This document shows positions 33,462 to 42,792 of a DNA stretch of 64,000 nt, one piece after another. The position numbers were made by a program, and so were the translations under genes. Source of the stretch: Bacillus alkalicellulosilyticus (GTDB lineage: Bacteria > Bacillota > Bacilli > Bacillales > Bacillaceae_F); the NCBI RefSeq assembly GCF_002019795.1, contig NZ_KV917381.1:2760068-2824067 (forward strand), in the 5' to 3' direction. Each line of letters begins with the position of its first letter. Positions within the stretch are counted from its first letter, which is position 1. A model generated the notes under the pieces. The model saw nothing but the letters and a program-made list of their open reading frames with translations, had not been told where the DNA came from and made no database searches.

Positions 33462-34442
33462 TTATTTATTTCCTTGAACATAATCTCGGTCGAATAAAAA
33501 CAACCGGAACAATAAATACATACATGGCAGTAAGATAACCAAACCGATAAAAAACGCGGTTAGGAGCATGGGAGCCATCGCTTCATTAGTAAAGCTTGAG
33601 TGAAGTGTCACATTGGGATAAAGCAAAAAAGGCATATGGGTATGACCGTATCCGAAGAAAAAAATGGCGAATTGAAGCAGTGTACAACTAAAAGCCCTTC
33701 CATAGTGTTGATTTATCAAAAAATATATTCCCCAAATCAAAGCAATGACCCCAATGGCAAACACCCAAGCGATTTCTAACATATTTTGATAATGAACAGG
33801 ATTATGAAGTTTAAGCGAGGCGACAACGAACACCGCACAAACGAAGGACGAGATTCCCCAACCAACTACACTCTTTTTGAAAAGTCGTTTTGAATCATCC
33901 TCTTTTGCAATGAAAGAGTAATATGTAAAAAAAGATGCGGAAATATAAATTACACTAGTCATTGAAAACAAAGTCATAGACCAAAAGAGAGAACTCTTTA
34001 GCAAGGCTTCGATGTGAAGGGCTCCGGAGTTGATAAAAACACCTTCTGAAATGACTAATACGGCAGATAACACAGCAGCTAGCCCTAATCCAGTAATTTG
34101 ATAGACTCTCTTATACAGGTTCGACTCTTTACTTCCATACAACGAAAAAGCAAAATAAGAGCCTCGAAGCGCAAGAAGAATGATAGCGATACTTCCAGGA
34201 ATGAGTAGAATTGTACCATAATAATAACTAGCCTCTGGAAAAAACGCGACGAGACCTACGATAAAGAAAACTAAAAAAACATTAATAACTTCCCAGACAG
34301 GCGATAAAAATCGGGACGTTATTTTTAAAGTGCTTGAAGAAGTCATTTGAAAGAAGCCTGCGCCAAAATCAATCGACGCTAGGATAATATATATGAATAA
34401 AAAGCTCCATAAAATTGTCGCAGCGACATAGATATCCGCCAT
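33462..34442 (-). CDS. cydB: Cytochrome bd-type quinol oxidase subunit II
   Basis: 326 residues and about eight or nine membrane segments. Typical CydB features: N-terminal LWSFLFIYIILASIDFGAGFF, SPVWEVINVFLVFF, and a C-terminal FFGYGHTHMPFLLYPNVTL. It pairs with CydA to reduce O2 with quinol electrons. It starts at ATG 34442 immediately after the cydA stop. The length and short loops resemble the cyanide-insensitive YthB-type subunit. Confidence 0.9.
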   Translation of the reverse strand: MADIYVAATILWSFLFIYIILASIDFGAGFFQMTSSSTLKITSRFLSPVWEVINVFLVFFIVGLVAFFPEASYYYGTILLIPGSIAIILLALRGSYFAFSLYGSKESNLYKRVYQITGLGLAAVLSAVLVISEGVFINSGALHIEALLKSSLFWSMTLFSMTSVIYISASFFTYYSFIAKEDDSKRLFKKSVVGWGISSFVCAVFVVASLKLHNPVHYQNMLEIAWVFAIGVIALIWGIYFLINQHYGRAFSCTLLQFAIFFFGYGHTHMPFLLYPNVTLHSSFTNEAMAPMLLTAFFIGLVILLPCMYLLFRLFLFDRDYVQGNK

Positions 34443-35774
34443 CTAAAACCCTCTTTCCTTAAGCTCTTGTTCTACCGGATATTGACTGAACATTCGGTAT
34501 AGGACGAGCAAACACGTAATTCCTAAGAGAAGATACAAACTTGCAAATAGAAGTAGCATATCATCGACATGAGCAGCGGTTGTGGCCCCTTCACTTGTCA
34601 TCATATAACCTACAACGACCCATGGCTGACGCCCAATCTCAGTAAACATCCACCCAAGCTCAACGGCTAGCAGCGCTAATGGACCTCCTATAATTATGCA
34701 TCTAAGCAAGAGCTTATTATATTGATTCATTACTTTGCTTCTTGAAAATAGAACAAAAGCAAAGGCAATAATTGTTAAATAGATGCCAATCGCAATCATC
34801 CCATCAAATAAGTAATGTACAACCAAAGGGGGCTGTAGTTCTGATGGCCATTCTTGCAATCCGGTGACCTCTGCGTATGGATCGTTATGTGCCAAAATAC
34901 TAAGTGCCCATGGGATTTTCAAAGCATATTTAACCTCGTTATCTTCGGTTAACACTCCTCCGATTAGAAGTGGAGCCTCTGTGCTCGTTTCAAAATGCCA
35001 TTCAGCGGCAGCTAGTTTTTCCGGTTGGTATTCCGCTAGAAACTTACCAGACAAATCTCCAATAATAGCGGTAGATACCGCAAATATCGCAGCAGTGGTC
35101 ATCGTTAGGTGGAGAGCTTTTTTGTGATAGACATGTGTTCTCCCTCTTAAAATTGCAACTGCTGATAACATCGCTAGAAGAAAGGCTGACGTTAAATACG
35201 CTGAAGATAAGACGTGAGCTACCTTCGTGGGCATTGCAGGTGAAAACATCGCTGCAATCGGCTGTATACTGGTTAATTGTCCATCTATAAACGTAAAACC
35301 ATGGGGTGTATTCATAAAGGCATTGACCATTGTAATGAATAAGGCTGAGGCTGATGATCCAATGACTACAGGAAGAAGTAGCAAGAAATGGGTCACCTTA
35401 CTTTTAAAACGGTCCCACGTATATAAATAAATCCCTAAAAAAATAGCCTCGATAAAAAATGCAAACGTTTCTAAGAAAAACGGAAGTGCGATTACCTGTT
35501 GCGCAAAACTCATAAATTGGGGCCAAAGAAGGTTAAGTTGTAACCCTATCGCGGTACCTGTCACCACGCCTACAGCGACAGTAATCACAAACCCACGTGC
35601 CCATCTACGCGCTAATAATAAATAGTGATTATCATTTTTTTTAATCCCGACCCAATGAGCCACCATGATTAAAAAAGGAATCCCGACACCAATTGTCGCA
35701 AAGAGAATATGAAAAGCGAGTGTAAGACTAGTAAGTAACCTGCTATAAAATATGGGATCATAGTCGGTAAGCAC
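34443..35774 (-). CDS. cydA: Cytochrome bd-type quinol oxidase subunit I (YthA/CIO type)
   Basis: 443 residues, about nine membrane helices. The haem-ligand helix 1 is present (SRLLTSLTLAFHILFATIGVG, His22), as are the WPQFMSFAQQVIALPFFLETFAFFIEAIFLG helix, the periplasmic quinol-binding loop (short, as in cyanide-insensitive oxidases) and GRQPWVVVGYMMTSEGAT. At ~440 residues it is clearly shorter than E. coli CydA (522). The start is GTG 35774 with AGGGAG 8 nt upstream; GTG 35783 overlaps that site. The operon is small membrane gene - cydA - cydB. The oxidase should allow respiration under low oxygen or with blocked haem-copper oxidases. Confidence 0.92.
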   Translation of the reverse strand: MLTDYDPIFYSRLLTSLTLAFHILFATIGVGIPFLIMVAHWVGIKKNDNHYLLLARRWARGFVITVAVGVVTGTAIGLQLNLLWPQFMSFAQQVIALPFFLETFAFFIEAIFLGIYLYTWDRFKSKVTHFLLLLPVVIGSSASALFITMVNAFMNTPHGFTFIDGQLTSIQPIAAMFSPAMPTKVAHVLSSAYLTSAFLLAMLSAVAILRGRTHVYHKKALHLTMTTAAIFAVSTAIIGDLSGKFLAEYQPEKLAAAEWHFETSTEAPLLIGGVLTEDNEVKYALKIPWALSILAHNDPYAEVTGLQEWPSELQPPLVVHYLFDGMIAIGIYLTIIAFAFVLFSRSKVMNQYNKLLLRCIIIGGPLALLAVELGWMFTEIGRQPWVVVGYMMTSEGATTAAHVDDMLLLFASLYLLLGITCLLVLYRMFSQYPVEQELKERGF

Positions 35775-35786
35775 TTCAATCACTCC

Positions 35787-35885
35787 CTAAAAAAGTACGG
35801 CTCGAATCATCGCTGCAATCATCAAGAAAGCGGTAATGCCACATAAGAAAACAAGCCACTTTTCATGTAAGTCGGATTTTCGCAT
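35787..35885 (-). CDS. 32-residue single-pass membrane protein of the cyd operon (CydS/CydX-like)
   Basis: The product begins MRKSDLHEKWLVFLCG and is one hydrophobic helix flanked by a charged N-terminus and a short basic end. The start is ATG 35885 behind AGAGGTGAAAGAG; a longer frame (35999) lacks a site. The gap to cydA is 12 bp. Small single-helix subunits stabilise haem b595/b558 in bd oxidases (CydX in E. coli, CydS in Geobacillus). By size, topology and operon position this is the counterpart, although it precedes cydA instead of following cydB. Confidence 0.68.
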   Translation of the reverse strand: MRKSDLHEKWLVFLCGITAFLMIAAMIRAVLF

Positions 35886-36120
35886 CTCTTTCACCTCTTT
35901 ACATGTTTCTCTTTTATGTATAGTAAAAAATGAGTAAAATAGACGAGCATTTTCATGAAAATAATTCTTCTCTTGGTAAGTTTTATTGTTGATTTCCAAT
36001 GATAGCGCTTTAATTTTTGAAATTTTCTCATAACATCTAGAAATTTATCATATTGCTCTTTGATTTTTTTAGATTTGTAGTACAATAGGTGAAGTACATA
36101 GAGATTAAGGAGTGGACAAG

Positions 36121-36924
36121 ATGGTAAAAGCAGTATTTTTTGATTTGGATGATACCCTGTTATGGGACAAAAAAAGTGTACAGGAAGCATTTAGAGAAAC
36201 CTGTATCGAGGCGAAGAAAAAGTATGAATCTATTAATCCAGAACAATTAGAGGATGCTGTACGTGAAGCTGCCAGAGAGCTTTACTCCTCGTATGAAACA
36301 TTTGAATTCACACAAATGATTGGGATTAATCCTTTTGAAGGACTTTGGGGTGATTTCAAAGATAAAATTGATGTTAATTTTAGAAAAATGGCAGAGATTG
36401 TTCCAAACTATCGAAGCGAGGCATGGACAAACGGACTACAAAAAGTAGGAATTGAAGACAGCGAGTTTGGGGCATTCCTTGGAGAACTATTTCCTAAAAA
36501 ACGTCGCAAATTACCATTCGTCTACATTGATACGTTCTCTGTGCTTAACCAACTAAAAGATAAATACCAACTCGTACTTTTAACGAATGGATCGCCTACG
36601 TTACAAAATGAGAAACTAGAAATGACTCCACAACTTGTTCCTTACTTTGATTATATCGTTGTATCTGGAGCATTTGGTCGTGGGAAGCCAGACCCTGCTA
36701 TCTTTGAACACTGTTTATTCTTAACAGGCCTTCAAGCAGACGAAGCGATTATGGTCGGAGATAACTTAAATACAGATATCCTTGGTTCAAACCGCATTGG
36801 AATGAAAAATGTGTGGATCAACCGTGAAGGACTTGTCAACGAAAATTCAACTAACCAACCAACATATGAGATTAAATCACTAACCGAACTACCAGACCTA
36901 CTAAAACAAAAAGCTAAAGTATAA
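36121..36924 (+). CDS. HAD-family hydrolase (YsaA-like)
   Basis: 267 residues. Motif [10 protein letters not shown] (Asp8, Asp10), an inserted helical cap domain (about 20-110), motif II LLTNGSP, motif III lysine in [11 protein letters not shown] and motif [11 protein letters not shown]. The layout and length resemble B. subtilis YsaA and related phosphatases acting on small phosphate esters. Start ATG 36121 follows AAGGAG; the GTG 9 bp upstream is rejected. A -10-like TACAAT sits near 36081. It is divergent from the cyd operon and followed by a terminator and dispersed repeats. Confidence 0.85.
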   Translation: MVKAVFFDLDDTLLWDKKSVQEAFRETCIEAKKKYESINPEQLEDAVREAARELYSSYETFEFTQMIGINPFEGLWGDFKDKIDVNFRKMAEIVPNYRSEAWTNGLQKVGIEDSEFGAFLGELFPKKRRKLPFVYIDTFSVLNQLKDKYQLVLLTNGSPTLQNEKLEMTPQLVPYFDYIVVSGAFGRGKPDPAIFEHCLFLTGLQADEAIMVGDNLNTDILGSNRIGMKNVWINREGLVNENSTNQPTYEIKSLTELPDLLKQKAKV

Positions 36925-36925
36925 T

Positions 36926-36953
36926 AAAAAAGGGCCCCTAGGGGTCCTTTTTA
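36926..36953 (+). terminator. Terminator of the HAD gene
   Basis: AAAAAAGG-x-CCCCTAGGGG-x-CCTTTTT, a near-perfect palindrome abutting the repeat at 36956. Confidence 0.82.
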
Positions 36954-36955
36954 GA

Positions 36956-37042
36956 AGCACTGAGCGTAGCCGCTACCTGTTTTAAAGTTAAACAAAAGTG
37001 GGGTTCTTTTGTTTGACGCGTAGCGAGCATAGCCATTGCTCT
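36956..37042. repeat. Dispersed palindromic repeat, type A copy 3
   Basis: The left end is AGCACTGAGCGTAGCCGCTAC and the right end GTAGCGAGCATAGCCATTGC. The inner hairpin is AAACAAAAG/CTTTTGTTT around TGGGGTT. Its closest relatives are at 11697 and 16356. Confidence 0.8.
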
Positions 37043-37065
37043 TCTTCGATTTATCCCCATATTTT

Positions 37066-37232
37066 TTGCACTAGGCGAAGCCACTGCCTTCTTTTAAAAG
37101 TACGTTACTAAGCGTACTTCTTATTAACATACGCGCAGTGTGCGAAACCGCCACTATCTATTAAAATCCCGTTGTGAGTGGGTTTATCACAACGGGATTT
37201 GTGGCAAGTGAAGCCATTGAGACGTTCTAGCT
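37066..37232. repeat. Dispersed repeats, type B followed by type C
   Basis: Type B starts GCACTAGGCGAAGCCACTGCC and contains AAGTACG-x-TACTAAGCGTACTT. Type C starts at GCAGTGTGCGAAACCGCC and contains AAATCCCGTTGTGA pairing with TCACAACGGGATTT. Together with the type A copy they fill the 330 bp between the HAD and DUF523 genes; no coding potential was seen. Confidence 0.7.
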
Positions 37233-37254
37233 AGTAATGTCCCAGCCCCTAGTT

Positions 37255-37704
37255 CTATTCCTCAAGATTCACTTCGGACCGCACCTTGATATTATGTCGC
37301 TCAAATAATGCCGCGGTTACACCAATCCCATCTACTTTATTTCCTGTAAATGTTCCATCATAAATATTTCCACTGCCACAAGAAGGGCTATTTTCTTTTA
37401 AAATAGCTTCCGTAGCTCTTATTTTTTGGGCGATTTTTAATGATTGATACGCTCCTGCGATAAATTGTTTCGTTACATCTTCACCTGCTGAATTCACCAC
37501 TCGAGCCCTTCCATCTAACACATCATACCCATCTCCCCCAACGATTTCCGCTGGAAGTCGTGGTGTCGGCAGGCCTCCTAGTTGTTCCGGGCAAACGAGC
37601 ATCGCCTTCCCCTCTGCCACAAGAGCTTCAATCGCTTCCACCCGAGCATCCTTGCCGTCATATCTCGTTGCTAATCCCGCTATACAGGAACTTATCATAA
37701 TCAT
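37255..37704 (-). CDS. DUF523 family protein
   Basis: 149 residues. Family hallmarks are present: the N-terminal SSCIAGLATRYDG (Cys near the start), VCPEQLGGLPTPR-x-PAEI and ILKENSPSCGSG. The conserved Cys residues suggest metal or cluster binding, but no function is established. Start ATG 37704 follows GAGGAGGG. It is 18 bp from the stop of the upstream deacetylase gene, so co-transcription is likely. Confidence 0.82.
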   Translation of the reverse strand: MIMISSCIAGLATRYDGKDARVEAIEALVAEGKAMLVCPEQLGGLPTPRLPAEIVGGDGYDVLDGRARVVNSAGEDVTKQFIAGAYQSLKIAQKIRATEAILKENSPSCGSGNIYDGTFTGNKVDGIGVTAALFERHNIKVRSEVNLEE

Positions 37705-37722
37705 AAAGTGCCCTCCTCAATA

Positions 37723-38565
37723 TTACCGAAGTTCATAACCCTCTAACGTCACAAATGAAAAACCCGCTTCCTCTAAAATCGGTATAGCTTCGATTACACC
37801 TTGAGCGGTTCCACTTTGAGGTTGATTCATATGAAGCAATGCAATGTCTCCTGGCTTAGCTTGAAGTAAGGCATGTTTAACCTTCTGACTTGAAAAAGTC
37901 GCTCCGGCATCTCCTAATAAAGAGTAATTTACGACCTGTAATCCTATATCTTCAACAATTTCAACCGCGACGTCATCATAATAGGCTGTGCCTGACCGAA
38001 ACATCGTAGGATATCGCCCCGTTATTCGCTTTACTTCTTCTTGATTCCCAACGACTTCCCAAAACACCTCTTCTGGACTATTTGTCCCTTGAATCCCCCA
38101 CGCCGTCCTTCCATTTACCGATAGCGGAAGGTGCTCTGTCCCATGGTTTTCAATTTGGAATAATCGATTTTCGGCTAACTCTACAAAGAGCTCTTCATTT
38201 TCCGTAATCCACCGTTTATTTATAAATAACGTAGCCGGAATCTGTTCTTTTGTAAGAAAATCAATTAACTTTTCGTCATACCCGCTTCCATATTGACCGC
38301 CACAAGCATCAAAAGTCAATGCAATTTCTTTGTTTTCAGTGTAAAATGTTGTTTTTACACCTGTAACATTTTCACCCCAACTGGTTGAATGAGAAGGATA
38401 GCTCGTCCAATCCACTAGTTGGTTGGAGTCTTTTTCAGGAAACTCCCCTTTTTTTCTTACATCCAACTGCTTTTGAGAATTAACTTTTTCAATGAAAACT
38501 ACCTCACTACAACCTTGAAAAAAAATCGCAACTCCTACTATAATTAAACTTAAAACACGTAACAA
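37723..38565 (-). CDS. Lipoprotein polysaccharide deacetylase (NodB domain)
   Basis: 280 residues. The signal peptide ends near IFFQGC (Cys19), so it is probably a surface lipoprotein. The NodB domain runs from about 75 to 275. Motif 1 is TFDACGG, with the catalytic-base Asp but Ala where most deacetylases have the metal-binding Asp. Motif 2 is HGTEH (H-x3-H zinc ligands), motif 3 FRSGTAYYDD, motif 4 DAGATFSS and the last motif LLHMNQP. This variant group still has the zinc histidines. The start is TTG 38565 behind GTAGGGAAG. It lies between gerC and DUF523, and could act on cell-wall or spore glycans (inference). Confidence 0.82.
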   Translation of the reverse strand: MLRVLSLIIVGVAIFFQGCSEVVFIEKVNSQKQLDVRKKGEFPEKDSNQLVDWTSYPSHSTSWGENVTGVKTTFYTENKEIALTFDACGGQYGSGYDEKLIDFLTKEQIPATLFINKRWITENEELFVELAENRLFQIENHGTEHLPLSVNGRTAWGIQGTNSPEEVFWEVVGNQEEVKRITGRYPTMFRSGTAYYDDVAVEIVEDIGLQVVNYSLLGDAGATFSSQKVKHALLQAKPGDIALLHMNQPQSGTAQGVIEAIPILEEAGFSFVTLEGYELR

Positions 38566-38613
38566 ACGTCTTCCCTACTCTCCAAAAATCTCCATTCCAT
38601 CATACCACTAAAG

Positions 38614-39813
38614 CTAGTTGGATTCATTGACTTTATTTAAAAAGGACTCCGTAGTTAATCCTGTTCTACGTATTTTCGCAGTAATATCAAATGTGATTTT
38701 AGCTCTTGCAAACTCCTCATTCCAATGGTCTTGCACCTTCAGGAAATTCTCATAATCTTGAATACGCATTTTTTCACCAAACCCAAAAATATCTGATTGA
38801 AACTCGTCTTGTACTGTTTCTACGGTTTTTCTTAATTCGGATTCAATTGAATGAGCTACTTTCTTTTCAATGTCTCGAATCGTGTCAACTTCCATAAAAT
38901 CTAGCCCACATTGACTAGCAGCTACTTTACCTTCGACAACGATAGATACATGAAATGTTGGAATCCCATTAACGTACTTTGCTTCAACGTTAGTCTTTGA
39001 ACGTTTCAGAGTAGCTGTAACAAACTTACCATCTTCACAAGGTACAATCATGGTTGTCTTTCTTAATTTTCCCGTTAGCCACATGTAATTCCGCGTATCT
39101 CGTAGTTCCATTTTCCCGATGTGATTATCTCCTTTAAAGACACTAAGACCATCAAGAGTGACAATCGCATCCGGTGAAATGGTTTTGGTGTTCTCCATCG
39201 AACTTCCTTTTTCAGACGATCCTTCAATTTTCACAGCGGCACAAACCGGTTCTCCACCTTTTGCAACCAATGATTCAATAATATCTTTCAACCGAATTTC
39301 CGGGTCTCCACTCCATTCCTCTACCATCGTTTGAAGCTGAGTGTTTAATTTCATCGTTGATACTTGCTGTATCGGATAGGTTATTTTTAAGACATCAGAT
39401 GCATTCGCATTACTTACTGTAATAATATTAAAATCATTTCGTACTTCACGGTCCCGTTCTAACAAATCCAGAAATTCAGCTATTCCATCTTTTGCTACCT
39501 CTTCACTTATAACGACCGTACGCATATGGGAGTATATCAATGTTCTTGTATAGGCAACATTCATCTTATGAAATAACTCTGCAATGGACTGCCCTCTAAA
39601 AGAATATACAATTGATGCAGTTCTGTCTCCCCCTGTTTGAGGGTCTAACGCAGGAGGATTTAATATTTCAACACTTAATACATAATGTCCGTTTTCACCC
39701 AAATCAACGGCCAAGCCCGTAACAATAGCTATTTCATTAAGCTCTTGTCGGTCCCAACAACCGGTCTGCAATAGAAAAATACAAACGAATAGGAGTAGAA
39801 GTAGTTTCTTCAT
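38614..39813 (-). CDS. gerC: Spore germination receptor lipoprotein GerC
   Basis: 399 residues. The lipobox is LLQTGC (Cys18) followed by WDRQELNEIAIVTGLAVD, the typical Ger(x)C start. The three Ger(x)C domains extend to the C-terminus, with GLSVFKGD near the middle. The protein sits on the outer face of the inner spore membrane as part of a nutrient receptor. The ATG overlaps the gerA stop (ATGA), with GGAGG upstream. It is the last gene of the receptor operon. Confidence 0.93.
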   Translation of the reverse strand: MKKLLLLLFVCIFLLQTGCWDRQELNEIAIVTGLAVDLGENGHYVLSVEILNPPALDPQTGGDRTASIVYSFRGQSIAELFHKMNVAYTRTLIYSHMRTVVISEEVAKDGIAEFLDLLERDREVRNDFNIITVSNANASDVLKITYPIQQVSTMKLNTQLQTMVEEWSGDPEIRLKDIIESLVAKGGEPVCAAVKIEGSSEKGSSMENTKTISPDAIVTLDGLSVFKGDNHIGKMELRDTRNYMWLTGKLRKTTMIVPCEDGKFVTATLKRSKTNVEAKYVNGIPTFHVSIVVEGKVAASQCGLDFMEVDTIRDIEKKVAHSIESELRKTVETVQDEFQSDIFGFGEKMRIQDYENFLKVQDHWNEEFARAKITFDITAKIRRTGLTTESFLNKVNESN

Positions 39814-41375
39814 GACCCTGCCTCCTGCGATGGTGGAGAAGGTGACTTAGCATTAGGTTGTTTATTGGCCTCTTCTGTTCGAAACGATTTCGGTCGTTGT
39901 CTCATCATCCATATTGGTACTCTCACCATCGTATCCTCATGATCATGCAAGAAAAATGGTGCATATGGAGAGAGATATGCGATTCCAAAAGAACGTAAGC
40001 TAGCTAAATGAGCAACCATCATAATCAGTCCTAATAAGATGCCATAAAAGCCAAAGATTCCTGCCAGTATGATAAAGACGAAACGTAACAATCTTGCTGC
40101 AATAGAAAACGAATAAATCGGAGAAACAAAACTAGAAATCGCTGTTAACGATACAACAATAACCATGATATTTGATACAAGTCCAGCCTCAACAGCGGCT
40201 TGTCCGATAACTAGACCACCAACAATTGAAATCGTCCCCCCTACGGCTCGTGGCATCCGAATTCCCGCTTCTCTTAAAATTTCAAAAGCAATTTCCATTA
40301 AAATGGCCTCAACTAAAGCAGGAAATGGAACGCCTTCTCTTTGAGAAATAATACTAATGATTAAATCAGTAGGAATCATCTCGTGATGGTATGTAATGAT
40401 GCCCACATAAAATGCAGGTAACAGCAAGGAAATAAAAAAGGCTAGATAGCGTAATAACCGCAAAAACGTACCCATCAAATAGGGAAGGTAATAATCCTCA
40501 GATGTCGCTATAAAATCATTTAATACAGTTGGAGCGGAAAGGACAAACGGTGAACCGTCTACAAAAATAGCAACCTTCCCAGATAAAATATGAGCCGCAA
40601 TTGTATCCGGACGTTCGGTGTTATATAGTAACGGAAAAGGGGTTAATGTTTTATCCGTAATAAATTCTTCAATATTGGCTGACTCAAAAATGGCATTTGT
40701 CTGAATATCAGTAATTCGTTTTCGTACCTCTTCTACGATTTTGGAATTGGCAACCCCCTCCAAATACCCAAGGGCAACTCCTGTAGATGTTTCACTTCCA
40801 ACAACATGCTCTTCAAAACGCAATTTTGGATTTTTTATCCTCCGTCTTACAAGGTTAATGTTTGTGTCAAGATTCTCGATGAACCCTTCCTTTGGACCTC
40901 GTATAATGGTTTGTGTGCTAGGTTCTTCAATTGAACGTAAATCAGTCGACCTAATTTTAATTACAATAACTTCATTCATGCCATCTAAGTGGATGACGAG
41001 ATAACCTTTCATTAGTAAAGTGACGACTTCATTTTTTGTTGCGACAAAATGGTGTTGTGTTCCTCCGAATATTTTATGACATAATGTTTTCCACTCACTT
41101 AATGTCATCGATTGGTTGTTACTTGAAATGCTAGAAAGCGGTTGTGTTATCTTTTCAGTAATGACTTCTGTATTCGTCATCGTCGTCAAGTAATAGAGAT
41201 ACCCATTTGTCGAACCGACTTGCACGGTCTCATGATAAAAATCAAACGAGTTTCCGAGCGTTTGCGTAATCCACGCTTGAAATTGCTTGGCATCCTTATT
41301 GATTGTATCGGATCGAGCAGGCTTTTTTGTGCTGTTTTTTAATTGTTGATGAAGTTTTTTCTTAAGCTTTAACAT
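39810..41375 (-). CDS. gerA: Spore germination receptor subunit GerA
   Basis: 521 residues. An N-terminal soluble domain (about 30-290), with VVGSETSTGVALGYLEGVAN and the FPLLYNTERPDTIAAHILSGKVAIFVDGSPF stretch, is followed by five or six membrane helices including YLPYLMGTFLRLLRYLAFFISLLLPAFYVGI and PFPALVEAILMEIAFEILREAGIRMPRAVGGTISIVGGLVIGQAAVEAG, the most conserved part of the GerA family. The last 30 residues are proline and lysine rich. The start overlaps the gerB stop by 14 bp. The nutrient ligand cannot be read from sequence. Confidence 0.94.
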   Translation of the reverse strand: MLKLKKKLHQQLKNSTKKPARSDTINKDAKQFQAWITQTLGNSFDFYHETVQVGSTNGYLYYLTTMTNTEVITEKITQPLSSISSNNQSMTLSEWKTLCHKIFGGTQHHFVATKNEVVTLLMKGYLVIHLDGMNEVIVIKIRSTDLRSIEEPSTQTIIRGPKEGFIENLDTNINLVRRRIKNPKLRFEEHVVGSETSTGVALGYLEGVANSKIVEEVRKRITDIQTNAIFESANIEEFITDKTLTPFPLLYNTERPDTIAAHILSGKVAIFVDGSPFVLSAPTVLNDFIATSEDYYLPYLMGTFLRLLRYLAFFISLLLPAFYVGIITYHHEMIPTDLIISIISQREGVPFPALVEAILMEIAFEILREAGIRMPRAVGGTISIVGGLVIGQAAVEAGLVSNIMVIVVSLTAISSFVSPIYSFSIAARLLRFVFIILAGIFGFYGILLGLIMMVAHLASLRSFGIAYLSPYAPFFLHDHEDTMVRVPIWMMRQRPKSFRTEEANKQPNAKSPSPPSQEAGS

Positions 41376-42483
41376 TCTGTTGAGCCGCTCCTTTCCTCCT
41401 CTTCCACCATAAAATCATTGCTACGATTAGTGGGATTCCAACCTGCATTGGCATATGCAAAAAGAGAGGAACAAATTGAATACCCTCTTCAATATGTTCA
41501 GCAAAATTAGAAGCTATCAATATCGAAAAAAGCGCTAAGAGCAGTCCAATTGGAATCACAAATGAACGATACGGTATCGAAAAAATATACTCTAAGCCTT
41601 TTACACCGCTAAAGAAAAAGACACTTACCTTTACGTATATACCAATCATCATCAAGAAAACAACAAGAGGATCCAAACGCTCGATAAAATTAAAGATTGT
41701 TACTTCCCTAGTTACACTTAATAACGGAAATGCAGTTCTCTCGTTCATATCAACTCCTAATACGGATACTTTTATAAACATAAAAAAGGATAAAACCAGC
41801 CCAGTGACAATAATAGAGCTTACCACTACTTTCGGAATGATTTTCTTTTTCATCGTATACGTCATGAAAATAAAAAGAGCAATTATTTCACCAAACGGAA
41901 AACCTATTAAATTAGGAAAAACCGCATCAATAACTGGCCAATAGCCATCACCTAGGACCGGCCTTACCTTTTCTATCTTAATTTGCTCAGCCATTAGTAA
42001 AAATAAGCTTAAAAGCACTAAAAATAGGATAAAATATGGAGTAAATATTTCTGCAGTCCTTACCATAACTTCTGGACCAAGATAAACTACATAACAAACC
42101 ATTAAAAAAAAGGTAATAGCAAAGATTTCAATTGGGGTTCTAGGAAATGTACTGGTTACTAATATTTCAAAAAAGTCTCGTGCAACGCGAGTGCTTAAAT
42201 AAAAAAAATAAAGAACAAACATAAAGGTAAGGACATTAGCCCCTTTCCTTCCAATGGTTAGTTCAAATATTTCAAACAACGTTTTGCCATGGTTTGGAGC
42301 TAAGATGAACCAATAAAGAAAAAAGATAACTATACCAATTCCACTCGCCACTAAAACAGCTATCCACGCATCTTGTTTCGCTTCTCCACCAATTCCAACC
42401 ACGATAGCCGAACCTATTTGAAATAATATCATCATAACAAACAGTTGAATGGGTGTGATTTTAACGACTGTTGGTGAGCTCAC
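41362..42483 (-). CDS. gerB: Spore germination receptor permease-like subunit GerB
   Basis: 373 residues, about ten membrane helices of the APC-superfamily GerB type (ITPIQLFVMMILFQIGSAIVVG at the start). GerB subunits bind the germinant. The start is GTG 42483 because AAGGAGG lies 5-6 nt upstream; the longer frame would overlap the preceding small gene and bury this site. In this operon gerB precedes gerA, whereas the usual order is A-B-C. Confidence 0.9.
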   Translation of the reverse strand: MSSPTVVKITPIQLFVMMILFQIGSAIVVGIGGEAKQDAWIAVLVASGIGIVIFFLYWFILAPNHGKTLFEIFELTIGRKGANVLTFMFVLYFFYLSTRVARDFFEILVTSTFPRTPIEIFAITFFLMVCYVVYLGPEVMVRTAEIFTPYFILFLVLLSLFLLMAEQIKIEKVRPVLGDGYWPVIDAVFPNLIGFPFGEIIALFIFMTYTMKKKIIPKVVVSSIIVTGLVLSFFMFIKVSVLGVDMNERTAFPLLSVTREVTIFNFIERLDPLVVFLMMIGIYVKVSVFFFSGVKGLEYIFSIPYRSFVIPIGLLLALFSILIASNFAEHIEEGIQFVPLFLHMPMQVGIPLIVAMILWWKRRKGAAQQNVKA

Positions 42484-42505
42484 GGTATCCTCCTTACCTA
42501 GCCTA

Positions 42506-42718
42506 CTACCCAGACTTTTTGTTTCGAATATCATTCATAACAGCTACTGCTAGTCCGATAATACTTGCAAGAGCTAAGAAAACTTTACCCATGCTTACGT
42601 TATCTTCGAACATATAAAGTAAGACATCCCACATCGACTCTCTATAAAGGATTGAATCTATACCAATGACCAAAATGAACATGCAAAAAAACGTGAGTAA
42701 AAACGCTAAAGTTACCAT
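42506..42718 (-). CDS. Two-helix small subunit of the germination receptor (D subunit type)
   Basis: 70 residues with two hydrophobic segments (about 3-25 and 45-65) joined by an acidic loop (YRESMWDVLLYMFEDNVS). The start is ATG 42718 with GGAGG 6 nt upstream. It is first in the operon, 22 bp before gerB. Small two-helix proteins encoded beside GerA-type receptors (D subunits) modulate germination in Bacillus; this one fits by size, topology and position. A sigma-G promoter is expected upstream but was not identified with confidence. Confidence 0.72.
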   Translation of the reverse strand: MVTLAFLLTFFCMFILVIGIDSILYRESMWDVLLYMFEDNVSMGKVFLALASIIGLAVAVMNDIRNKKSG

Positions 42719-42792
42719 CACATTCCTCCACTTCCACATTACCTTTCCATTTTCTCCTTATCAGACCTAAATTATGTAAAAAAGAAGACACC

